DNA of 64,000 bases from positions 1 to 64,000 of the forward strand of contig CAKZJW010000035.1 of NCBI GenBank assembly GCA_937120495.1, written 5' to 3'. A program made the position numbers and the translations under genes. The notes under the pieces were generated by a model. The model was not told the origin of the DNA. It did no database searches and saw only the letters and a list, made by a program, of their open reading frames with translations. This document shows positions 56,301 to 62,654 of this stretch, one piece after another; position 1 is the first letter of the stretch; each line of letters opens with the position of its first letter. The DNA is from an uncultured Oligoflexia bacterium (lineage in GTDB: Bacteria > Bdellovibrionota > Bacteriovoracia > Bacteriovoracales > Bacteriovoracaceae).

Positions 56301-57339
56301 TCTTAACAATAATTCATTTAAGTCTATCTACGATGATTTTAATCGAATTGTCGAAGATGAAGACTTCACTTATTCTCACGATCCTAATGGTAATATGATA
56401 CTAAAAATTAATAAACAAACTGGGTTTATGACAGAGTACTTTTGGAATGCTAGTAATAAGTTAATGTCTATTGTAACTAAAAATGCTGAGGGGAATCAGT
56501 TAAAGATTGTTGATTATAAGTATGGGCCTGAGGGAAGACGACTTGCCAAAGAAGTGGACGGGGCTCAGGTAGAATCGTATCTTTATTCTGGAAGTGATAT
56601 CATTCGAATCTTCAAGTCAAGTGGTGTAATAGATTATTACTATACTGATAAAATTGATGAACCAGTGATGATGAAGTCAAATGGTAGTGTTTACTATCTC
56701 CATACTGATCAACTAGGAAGTATTATTGCAATTACAGATATTCAGGGGAGCACTATTGAACAATATGCTTACTCCGCTTTTGGTCAAATGAAGATTTATG
56801 ATGGGAGTGGAGTCGAAATTCAATCATCTCAAATCGGTAATATATTTGGGTTTACGGGAAGAGAGTTTGATGCTGAGAGTGATTTATACTATTATAGAGC
56901 GAGGTATTATGATCCGAACTCTGGACGCTTTCTTACAGCTGATCCTATTGGGTTTGATGGTGGAGATGCTAACTTGTATAGATATGTTGAAAATAACCCT
57001 ATTTACTATATTGATCCATACGGACTAAAGCTTGGTGGAATAACTGGAACATCAACCGGACAAGCTATTGGTTCAGTAATAGGAGCTGGCATCGGTGGTG
57101 TTTTAGGGTCAAGTCTTGGACCGATTGGCACAATCGGTGGTGGTGTCCTTGGAGGTTCTATAGGCGGTGCTCTTGGAGGACTTCTTGGTGGTGGTAACCC
57201 ACTTGGAAGTGACGATGATTTACCGCTAGGTCCTCCGGCAGTTAAGCAAAGTTTACCCCCTATTAGTTTGCCTCCCATAAGTCCTTCAGTTAAGCTGAAT
57301 AACCCAAATATCCCACCTAAAACATGTGGGCCCAACTAA
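50383..57339 (+). CDS. Giant secreted Rhs/YD-repeat protein with beta-helix and PKD arrays
   Basis: The 2,318-residue protein has a Sec signal peptide (about 1-19) and a parallel beta-helix (about 40-250). Five PKD/REJ-like units start near residues 280, 376, 465, 561 and 652. A He_PIG/cadherin unit (747) and a carboxypeptidase-regulatory-like domain (845-930) follow, then a ZU5-like segment and a Pro-rich linker (about 1087-1112). The Rhs/YD-repeat shell runs from about 1120 to 2215, with the conserved end LYYYRARYYDPNSGRF, DPIGF and NPIYYIDPYG. The tip after residue 2215 is a glycine-rich glycine-zipper hydrophobic region plus a Pro-rich tail, unlike usual nuclease tips. Rhs shells encapsulate toxin tips; delivery here would be by secretion and not obviously T6SS. 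Confidence 0.88.
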   Translation: MNKMFLSLVGLLLAHGAIADNCNNFRVKLKKQNGQVEIFNKVQTAVNAANRWDKIILGTYNFNEVIKIKNKKDLVLRSNCQASIKGIKINYSKDIKVKKITIDADNSSSFGIQIQGNSERIKLKNVIIENAKNDGIKVASSVKRFVLESSEIKNNDGNGIFIAKQNTGNHAIRNTEITSNGRNGVVTGENKIKILNSVVSGNGLAGNSQQGYGLKRVSNSKLNPKRVKVINSSIINNNGKIKNTSPLSTIDIGNVELIADELDIGNTTTSNTEFPTLIIKPVAVVEADKKIISGDIVKLDGSKSYNPLEGKLSYKWRLIEKPSSSTATIINDELPLAKIETDLVGVYKVGLIVTSGEQSSLEEILWLTTLNTRPVANLKEDRTISVGDFVTIDGSESSDLEQSSLTYNWSFKSKPAGSSASLSGASDTASFTADLSGDYIVELFVNDGTSDSKTRTITFSTVNSAPKAVANESFISTIGTDLELNASQSTDYDNDTLTYEWSVLYSPDESMNEITNPSINPALFTADVNGIYIFQVIALDSTKKSKPYVFSMEVNNTIPVAEIVIGSPFIETAQSFEVDGSLSSDQNNDPLIYKWSLLSKPSGSNTSIPTSSSEFLNFTPDISGTYELQLIVNDGYEDSSAVNVSLEATYRPIANINGNTSVNVGEMLKLNALGSQDQDGDELTYNWSLSSKPNESLAPLGNFNDEEMKFIVDVDGNYTFSLVVNDGKLNSAPAFMNVTAVKFINTAPVINDIPGQSIILGTESVFNITGNDSDGEYFFTFSPLPLPEGMEFNARTGEFKYKPAREDVGINNYVVSISDGITSTSKTLVINVIAPPVGTPTSMSGRVLDTTAHVQGQVLPIVGATVVMKGTNVSASTDSNGYFVLNNIPEAQGVLYIDTSTASNAPDGSKYANFGEGITFVEGTNNVHERPFYIPRIDSAGETTYQQNTEVTLSNPNLGVSAVIPATTAVMTPEGSLYNGAISISEVPLSVAPVALPDTIKPSMLLTIQPAGVRFSDPLEVTFSNTEGFTAGSEFEIFSVNVDTGMFEAVGKARVSQDGSKIETYEGGVVAATWHYVGPKGNKKKLPIPSPPRPPRTYPPVVPGSPPPPSNSCEGSVKPTGSSVDLKTGALIEDHAITSYRSFNKKQEITLVYNSNSAVAKPIVDTTFVLDHLYQVPLQLSSRLILNGIDQGFDVFSNSSVFDEDEDVVFTNKLQVDLSLFPTGIYKGSVILGSEYPQSSFGEDFPVSVYHINLKNSHWGAGWSLLEISTLYVQDDGNILVVRGDGSYNVYLFDENNVDEYISQVNSFLTLKKIDGYFVETMKDRKRIYYDNQGKMIKLVDKNNNSINYKYSGEFLTERIDEVGLKYTFTYLDGKVESITDPAGKVTSFRMEDGNLIEVIDPDQISRLFSYNEFSQLVTQTKKSGYSNSYSYNAFSRLENSILNNGATTESSADQSLGALEGSLLCSSNCNFLTRKGSRLNPEDILLEEDEIALYKDFEGSETKLKFDSGFNLSSSESELGRKHFFDRDEKGMITRKVEPNGVEEFSDYDERGNLVRRSLLDGAEESHYSYDVNDEVTEVLTGDQNHTIFERDENGNIAKIIYLNGSFFEFKYNNKGQIIQRRDSVNRITSFQYNKKTGNLIKTTYPDGSYNIRTHDDSGNIISQTDEKFNSNTAQFDVMNRQVMYTLADGIGSSFEYDNAGNLVLLTDARNQSSVFNFDTENRLVHLVDPNGREEHFEYNNSGALVRFVDKEGKHTAYTYNADGQVVSESRYDSLSTYDYFTNGNLESIENESAKINYSYHHVTGDIDTVTYEGAMYPSTQIIGFDRNLTNGKINSIHTNDQSYRSELFYDNQDLLSRISAGGGDVYIDYDHQLRRSKLRYSGGGVEAIYNFDSRDRIKTLEHKMNQMTISKLSLTYDKVGNITSKTLENNLPIVKDQTFSYDQTYQVTSEVDPFTGASTSFEWDQLGNRLSLNNNSFKSIYDDFNRIVEDEDFTYSHDPNGNMILKINKQTGFMTEYFWNASNKLMSIVTKNAEGNQLKIVDYKYGPEGRRLAKEVDGAQVESYLYSGSDIIRIFKSSGVIDYYYTDKIDEPVMMKSNGSVYYLHTDQLGSIIAITDIQGSTIEQYAYSAFGQMKIYDGSGVEIQSSQIGNIFGFTGREFDAESDLYYYRARYYDPNSGRFLTADPIGFDGGDANLYRYVENNPIYYIDPYGLKLGGITGTSTGQAIGSVIGAGIGGVLGSSLGPIGTIGGGVLGGSIGGALGGLLGGGNPLGSDDDLPLGPPAVKQSLPPISLPPISPSVKLNNPNIPPKTCGPN
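56595..56910 (+). repeat. Rhs core repeat, copy A (316 bp, identical to copy B)
   Basis: This segment of the main rhs gene is identical base for base with 59520-59835. The sequences differ on either side (GG before versus TT; GATCCG after versus TCTACA). Both copies are in the same frame, ending at the residues YYRARYY. Confidence 0.95.
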
Positions 57340-57527
57340 TGGATTCATTATTTACAGTTTTAATTGAATATTCTTTTGGTATTTTAGGAGCGGTAGTTTT
57401 AAAAATAGTACTATATCGAAATGAAAATATTATCGATATTTTGAAACAGAATACTTATAAGTGTTTAGCTATTGGAATTATATTTGTTTCATTTTGTACT
57501 TTTATTATACTTAAAGTCTTAAATTAA
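57339..57527 (+). CDS. Small membrane protein, candidate immunity to the main Rhs tip
   Basis: The ATG overlaps the rhs stop (TAATG), giving 62 residues. Two hydrophobic helices (about residues 5-24 and 42-60) flank a short basic loop. Placement right after an Rhs toxin tip is where immunity genes lie. The tip itself is hydrophobic and glycine-rich, so a membrane-located immunity would fit a membrane-acting tip. Function is inferred from position only. Confidence 0.6.
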   Translation: MDSLFTVLIEYSFGILGAVVLKIVLYRNENIIDILKQNTYKCLAIGIIFVSFCTFIILKVLN

Positions 57528-57584
57528 AATCTTACATCTAGTTATTAGTAAAACCCTGACTCTTTGCCTTTTTTGGCCATAAAA

Positions 57585-57610
57585 CCTGGAAAATTTCAAC
57601 GTTTTCCAGG
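57585..57610 (+). terminator. Hairpin after the Rhs immunity gene
   Basis: CCTGGAAAA (57585-57593) pairs with TTTTCCAGG (57602-57610). It lies in a 290-bp non-coding stretch (57,528-57,818) of higher G+C than its neighbours, which probably is the left end of the recombinase element. No T run follows. Confidence 0.45.
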
Positions 57611-57818
57611 TCATGATCCTTACCCGAATCTGATCCTTGCTCTTCTGTCCGGTACCCATGGTTCCAGATGGAAGTTGCCCGTCATACGAATCATCATATC
57701 TTCAACAAATATATCGTTTATCCGTTCCAACTTTTGGAAAACACATGAATTTATCTAGTTACGGCAACTTGCAAGATGTAAGATTCCGCTTTTTTATCAC
57801 GAAACGAGGAGGTTTTAC

Positions 57819-58763
57819 GTGAAAAAGTGGGATTCATTAGTTGAGAGATTATCAGATTTAGATCGAGCAAGAGGTATTAGAGAAAGCACAATTAAGAATA
57901 AAGAAAAGGAGCTTTATAAGTGGGGTATTTAGTTAAAGCAACGAAAACCTAAACCCAAATTAGAAGAAATAAACCTTGAGATTATTCATGCTTATATAAA
58001 ATCTAGAACAACTTTTATCTCTAAGTCTAGTACATGTGGAGTCATTGGAAATATGAGGTCTCTTGGTGACCTTTTTGTTGAGGAGGGGCACTGGCAACAA
58101 AATCCACTAAGATGGATTAGTGGTCCGAAACTAAGTAATACAAGAAAAATTCCAAAGACATATAAAAGGTCTGATCTAAAAAAGATTTTTGATGAGTCCT
58201 TTAATGTTCACTACTCTTATTTCAGAGCTCTTTATCCTGCAATCATCAGTGTCTTTTATTCAACAGGAATAAGAAAAGGTGAACTCTTATCTTTAAATTT
58301 AAAAGATTGGGATAGAGATAAATCGACTTTAAAAATCATTGGGGCAAAGTCTAATAAAGAAAGAGTCGTTGTTGTTCCTGAGGTTGGTTGGCGTTGTATA
58401 GAAAACTATTTGAAGTCTAGAACAAACCTATTGCAACAATTAGGTATTAATAATGATGCGTTATTTTTAAACAGAAGAGGCGCCAGGGTAAACGGAACTC
58501 AAATCCTAGTGCAGTTTAAGAGAATAGCTAAAAGAGTAAACGTTGATAAATGCACTATCCATATGTTTAGGCATAGTTGTGCAACAGGACTAATTGAGGA
58601 GGGAGTCCCACTATTTCAAGTTCAGCAAACCTTAGGCCACTCAAATGCAGTAACGACGATGAGGTATCTAAGTATTTCAGATCCAGAAAGAAAAAAAGCA
58701 ATGCGAAAACATCCAATCAATAACATATTACAGAAATTAAAGGAGAAAGAAGATGAACTATAG
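57819..58763 (+). pseudogene. Tyrosine recombinase 1, interrupted by an in-frame TAG
   Basis: From GTG 57819 (preceded by GAGGAGG) one frame continues for 315 codons, broken only by TAG at 57930-57932 (codon 38). The N-terminal SAM-like core-binding region (RGIRESTIKNKEKEL) precedes the stop. The catalytic part is complete after it: Arg in STGIRKGELLSL, HxxR in HMFRHSC, His in TLGHSN, Tyr in TMRYLS. A shorter product from 58053 would lack the N-terminal arm. It overlaps the second recombinase by 11 bp, as in tandem recombinase elements (Tn554, RIT-like). Confidence 0.85.
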
Positions 58764-60153
58764 TGATCCCATTATAGATGGGTATTATGATTACTGTTTG
58801 AGTATAAAAAAACTCAAGCAAACTTCAGTAAAAGATATTCGATGTAGCTTAAATAAGCTTCAAAAATACTTATTAGAGAATGAAGTCTATGAGTACATTT
58901 GGAAACTTGAACTGAGTGTATATATTCAATTCTTTAGTGTCTTAAGAGAAAAAGGAGAAAGAGGGACAGGTATATCGAAGCAAGTGTCACATTTGAGAAG
59001 TTTTGTAGATTATTGCTGGAGAGCTGAGTACTGTAATAAAAATCCACTAGTAGGATTTAGTATTAAAGATGATTCACCTCAGTACCAACCACGATTTTTA
59101 ACACTAGAAGAAGCATCAAGTCTTATATCTGCTACTGATAGAAAAACTAGATTTGGTAGAAAGGAAAGGCTCATCATTTTAATACTCTACGGCTTAGGAC
59201 TTAGAACAAGTGAGCTTTGTGGAATTAAGATCAAGGATGTATCGATTGATGAACAAGACCTTTTTGTAAAAGGAAAATTTGATATTGAGAGAAGAATTCC
59301 TTTTCCCGATGGTGTATGGGTTGAGCTTCTTGCATATCTACATGAAGCAGATTTAAAACGAGGATTACTTTTTAGAACAGAACATAAAAAAACCAAGCTC
59401 TCTGTAGCAGATGTTGGACTCGTTGTTAAGAAGTACTCAGCATTTGCAAAGCTTGAAGGTGGAGTAACTCCAAAATCATTAAGGCATACATTTGCAAGTC
59501 GTTTAATTGGAGAAGGAATTGATATCATTCGAATCTTCAAGTCAAGTGGTGTAATAGATTATTACTATACTGATAAAATTGATGAACCAGTGATGATGAA
59601 GTCAAATGGTAGTGTTTACTATCTCCATACTGATCAACTAGGAAGTATTATTGCAATTACAGATATTCAGGGGAGCACTATTGAACAATATGCTTACTCC
59701 GCTTTTGGTCAAATGAAGATTTATGATGGGAGTGGAGTCGAAATTCAATCATCTCAAATCGGTAATATATTTGGGTTTACGGGAAGAGAGTTTGATGCTG
59801 AGAGTGATTTATACTATTATAGAGCGAGGTATTATTCTACACAGACGGGTAGGTTTATTAGCGAAGATCCGATTGGATTTGCTGGTGGAGATTCTAACCT
59901 TTATAGGTATGTTGGAAATAGTAGCTTGATCAATGTGGATCCTTTTGGCGAAAATGCTGTTGTTTCTGCTATTGCGGTTGGGACTGTGGTTGGCTTGCTA
60001 GCACTAACTACCAGATCTTGTTCCTTAAAGGAAAGAAGGAATAGGAAGAAAAAAAATAAGAATAGTACCAAACTATCGGATGATCCAAAAATAAGAAAAA
60101 TTCAAGAGAGAAATATAGAGAGGAACAGAAGAATGAGAGAGGGTGGGTTATAA
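58753..60153 (+). CDS. Truncated tyrosine recombinase 2 fused in frame to an Rhs C-terminal cassette
   Basis: The first 256 residues are a tyrosine recombinase: N-terminal core-binding domain, catalytic Arg in GLGLRTSELCGI, and HxxR-type motif KSLRHTFASRLIGEGID. The frame then enters Rhs core sequence at about 59,520. The recombinase part therefore lacks its second His and the catalytic Tyr and should be inactive. The Rhs part repeats 105 residues of the main gene, then continues with its own tip (STQTGRFISEDPIGF, then ENAVVSAIAVGTVVGLLAL and a basic tail). An AGGAG precedes the start, so a fusion protein could be made. It is best viewed as an orphan tip joined by recombination. Confidence 0.85.
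   Translation: MNYSDPIIDGYYDYCLSIKKLKQTSVKDIRCSLNKLQKYLLENEVYEYIWKLELSVYIQFFSVLREKGERGTGISKQVSHLRSFVDYCWRAEYCNKNPLVGFSIKDDSPQYQPRFLTLEEASSLISATDRKTRFGRKERLIILILYGLGLRTSELCGIKIKDVSIDEQDLFVKGKFDIERRIPFPDGVWVELLAYLHEADLKRGLLFRTEHKKTKLSVADVGLVVKKYSAFAKLEGGVTPKSLRHTFASRLIGEGIDIIRIFKSSGVIDYYYTDKIDEPVMMKSNGSVYYLHTDQLGSIIAITDIQGSTIEQYAYSAFGQMKIYDGSGVEIQSSQIGNIFGFTGREFDAESDLYYYRARYYSTQTGRFISEDPIGFAGGDSNLYRYVGNSSLINVDPFGENAVVSAIAVGTVVGLLALTTRSCSLKERRNRKKKNKNSTKLSDDPKIRKIQERNIERNRRMREGGL
59520..59835 (+). repeat. Rhs core repeat, copy B (316 bp)
   Basis: Identical to 56595-56910. Recombination between the copies would delete 2,925 bp and join the main rhs frame to the orphan tip ending at 60153, in frame, giving a predicted 2,281-residue protein. 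Confidence 0.95.
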
Positions 60154-60175
60154 TAATTTTTAGGTAAAGAGGAAA

Positions 60176-60481
60176 ATGAAAACAATTTTAGAAATAATGA
60201 ATGGAATTTTATTAAACGCTATAATTCTCTTTACGGCTATAACAATTATAGCTGTTACGGTTGATGTGAAGGTTACAGCTTTTAGTGTTTTTGGACTTGG
60301 TGTTTTTAGTTTAGTACATATGACTTTTAATGGAAGAACTAAATTGAACTATATCTCCTCAAGTAAGAAAGCTATAATTATTTACGGAATTGTAAATAGC
60401 ATATTATTTATTTTTTTTTATGATGAGGTTGTTGCTGTAATCTTGGAATTGGCAGAAAAGATAGAAACGTATTTACTGTAG
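60176..60481 (+). CDS. Small membrane protein, candidate immunity for orphan tip 1
   Basis: The 101-residue protein has three hydrophobic segments (about 10-30, 38-55 and 70-90). AGAGGAAA precedes the ATG. It follows the first orphan tip by 22 bp. The position and size suggest an immunity protein; the orphan tip also has a hydrophobic stretch, so a membrane target is plausible. No family known. Confidence 0.6.
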   Translation: MKTILEIMNGILLNAIILFTAITIIAVTVDVKVTAFSVFGLGVFSLVHMTFNGRTKLNYISSSKKAIIIYGIVNSILFIFFYDEVVAVILELAEKIETYLL

Positions 60482-60485
60482 GGTT

Positions 60486-60863
60486 GTGTATTGTAGTCCT
60501 GAGACTGGGAGATTTATTTCCGAAGATCCAATTGGGTTTGGTGGTGGAGATAACAGTCTATATCGGTATGTAGAGAACAGCCCACTAAAATACTCAGACC
60601 CGTTTGGCTTGCAAGAGGGGGATGGTTCAGGTGGTGACTTTGGAACTGTAGGAGACATATTGAACCAATTAGATTCAGACTCACAATACTTCAAGTCAAA
60701 TCTTGAGTCAGCGGCTAGATTGTTTGAAATAGAAAGACTTAAAAAAATTGAGAGGCAGAAAGAGAAAGAAAAATTACTGAAAAAACTGTATGGTAATTGT
60801 AATCCACTTCTGCAAAGTTGCAAAAAGTTAAAAATTGAAAAGGTCCTTTGTGGTGGAGAGTAA
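60486..60863 (+). pseudogene. Orphan Rhs C-terminal cassette 2
   Basis: The frame opens with YCSPETGRFISEDPIGF, the last part of an Rhs core beginning exactly where copy B diverges from copy A (after RARY). The rest of the core (NSPLKYSDPFGL) and a helical, lysine/glutamate-rich tip of about 80 residues with three Cys near the end follow. There is no clear start: GTG 60486 lies just after the preceding stop with a weak AGGG. It is likely a silent tip usable only after recombination onto an Rhs core. Confidence 0.75.
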
Positions 60864-60866
60864 TTT

Positions 60867-61916
60867 TTGTACATTAAATTAATTGTCATTCTTGTAATTT
60901 GTTTATTTCCATCTTTTGGGTATTCTAATTCAGAGACGATTAAATGGAAAGGTCTCTGTGTCGATGGGGAATTAGAAGCATGTAAGAAACTAGAGAAACA
61001 TTTTCTTTTATCTAAGAAATCTATTTCATATATACAATTCTCTTATCAATCGTGTCAGTTGGGAGATGAATTTTCTTGTGACTTACTTTTTAAGTATTTT
61101 GTTGATATCTTTTCTAAGTTGTTTGTTTCGTTTGCCCTTTTTTTGTATGTGTTTGTATATCGAAAGATGCGTCCTTGTCATTTTCTTATTCAGTCTATTG
61201 TGTATCTATTTTTTGTTTTTACCTTTTATCATTTCTTGTGTGATATTTCTGTTATTCTGTTTCCATTTATGAATACTGATACAGCAAAAAGCCTTACTAG
61301 AGCTTTTATAATGATTCCTTGCTTGTTAGAATTGGTGCGGAGAGGGTATTTGCCCTTTAAGTTTAAGGTTGAGAAAGTTGCTTGTCGATATATCGGTTTG
61401 ATCTATTTTCTTTCGATTTTCTTTATATTGTTTTCAATTGTGTACGTTGTAAAACTAGGTTTACCGGATCTAACTGATGTTCTGGTTTATCAGTCATTGG
61501 ACTCATACGAGGGAATGTGGATATTTGTTACGGGCGTGCTTGTGATTCCTTTCTTTGTTGAATTGGTCTTTAGGGGAATACTTTTTAATATGACGAAACC
61601 ATTAGAGTCAAAAGTGTTTTTGCTTTTGTTGTTTCACTCAACCGTATATGCAATGCTTTATTTTGAATCTCTTCGATTTCCTCTCTTTTTTATTTTAGGA
61701 GGGATGAGTAGTTACATAATGTTAAAAACAAAAAACTTTACTCATGTTTTCCTTTTTCATGTATTTATTGCTTTTAATCGTTGGATGCTTTCTTCGGTTG
61801 AGTTGATCGACTCTAGTGACATTGTATCATTAAAAAATGTAGAAGGACTTACTTTGATTCTCTTATTGGCATTTCTAGTCGTGGGAAGTGGGGCTATTAT
61901 TTCTAAGTTTAAGTAG
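60867..61916 (+). CDS. CPBP-family membrane protein (intramembrane protease-like)
   Basis: The 349-residue protein has a signal peptide or first helix, a short Cys-containing Sel1-like segment (about 30-65), and about seven or eight transmembrane helices. The CPBP/Abi motif appears as FFVELVFRGIL near residue 230; the usual first Glu of EE is Val here. The later His-containing helices (LLFHSTVYA, HVFLFHVFIAFNR) match the other CPBP motifs. CPBP proteins include CAAX-type proteases and bacteriocin immunity proteins. The start is TTG with GGAGAG upstream, at the end of cassette 2, supporting a cassette-linked immunity role. Confidence 0.75.
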   Translation: MYIKLIVILVICLFPSFGYSNSETIKWKGLCVDGELEACKKLEKHFLLSKKSISYIQFSYQSCQLGDEFSCDLLFKYFVDIFSKLFVSFALFLYVFVYRKMRPCHFLIQSIVYLFFVFTFYHFLCDISVILFPFMNTDTAKSLTRAFIMIPCLLELVRRGYLPFKFKVEKVACRYIGLIYFLSIFFILFSIVYVVKLGLPDLTDVLVYQSLDSYEGMWIFVTGVLVIPFFVELVFRGILFNMTKPLESKVFLLLLFHSTVYAMLYFESLRFPLFFILGGMSSYIMLKTKNFTHVFLFHVFIAFNRWMLSSVELIDSSDIVSLKNVEGLTLILLLAFLVVGSGAIISKFK

Positions 61917-62029
61917 TTGTTCTATATTTAGCGATACTGGCTTTCAGAAACATCTAAAGAGAAAGATTTTATCTAGAAGATTGAAAATAAATCAATAAAT
62001 AACCTTTTTATCAAGAAAAAGGAGCTAGT

Positions 62030-62143
62030 ATGATTGTACTCTCAGCTAAAGGCTATTTATCTCTCAGCTTTAAGGTGGAAAGGATAGATAAGATCAAAAA
62101 ACTACTCAATGATGGAGGCCCACGAAGATGCGGACAGTTTTAA
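62030..62143 (+). CDS. Possible 37-residue small ORF
   Basis: An ATG at 62030 with an excellent ribosome-binding site (AAAAAGGAG) opens a 37-codon frame overlapping the start of the next gene by 16 bp. The peptide is basic and helical (SFKVERIDKIKKLLNDGG). It may be a leader peptide or the relic of a lost tip. The preceding stretch 61,917-62,029 is non-coding. Confidence 0.35.
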   Translation: MIVLSAKGYLSLSFKVERIDKIKKLLNDGGPRRCGQF

Positions 62144-62595
62144 AAAATTTGAAAATGATTATTTTTTACTTATGCTTTGGATTCATTGGACTCTTTCTAG
62201 GACTTAATGAAAGTGGACTGCAAGATATTCATGTAAATGCAGGTTCATATATTTACTATGGATTATATTTTAGTGGATGCATTGTCTATGCTTTTACTTT
62301 GAATTATTTAGAACGTAATAAGCTTCGCGTAGATATAAAAAAGTTAAAGCAGTTTTATTATTCTTCTGTTTTAGCTTTTCCATTATACCTTATGTTTCTC
62401 CATGTCGTTATTTCTCTTTCGACAAATTATGGAAGATGGTATGGATATATTGACCCTATAGACAGAAGCATCAAAAATTTAGACTGTAAGAAATTAAATG
62501 ACATTGTATCCTCAAGCCAACCTGACCTAAGTTCTAAATACTTAAGTGAGCGAAGACAATTATTGAATAAAAAGATAATTAAGCTTTGTCGTTAG
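62128..62595 (+). CDS. Membrane protein, candidate orphan immunity
   Basis: The 155-residue protein has three hydrophobic helices (about 9-28, 42-60 and 80-100) and a basic C-terminal third. GGAGG at 62114-62118 precedes the ATG. It sits between cassette 2 and cassette 3 with no tip directly upstream, so it may be immunity for a toxin already lost. No family recognised. Confidence 0.6.
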   Translation: MRTVLKNLKMIIFYLCFGFIGLFLGLNESGLQDIHVNAGSYIYYGLYFSGCIVYAFTLNYLERNKLRVDIKKLKQFYYSSVLAFPLYLMFLHVVISLSTNYGRWYGYIDPIDRSIKNLDCKKLNDIVSSSQPDLSSKYLSERRQLLNKKIIKLCR

Positions 62596-62654
62596 TTGAG
62601 TTCTTGTCTCTAGCATTGAAATACATGTACCACGAGCTAAAGAAATATTTTTAG

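Noticed and set aside
57006..57335. 109-codon Pro-rich minus-strand frame at the end of the giant rhs gene
   Set aside because: It is the antisense of the glycine-rich tip; the sense frame is continuous with the Rhs core.
57564..57822. Two short frames between the Rhs immunity gene and the recombinase
   Set aside because: They overlap each other in different frames and show no ribosome-binding site or family resemblance; more likely the non-coding end of the recombinase element.
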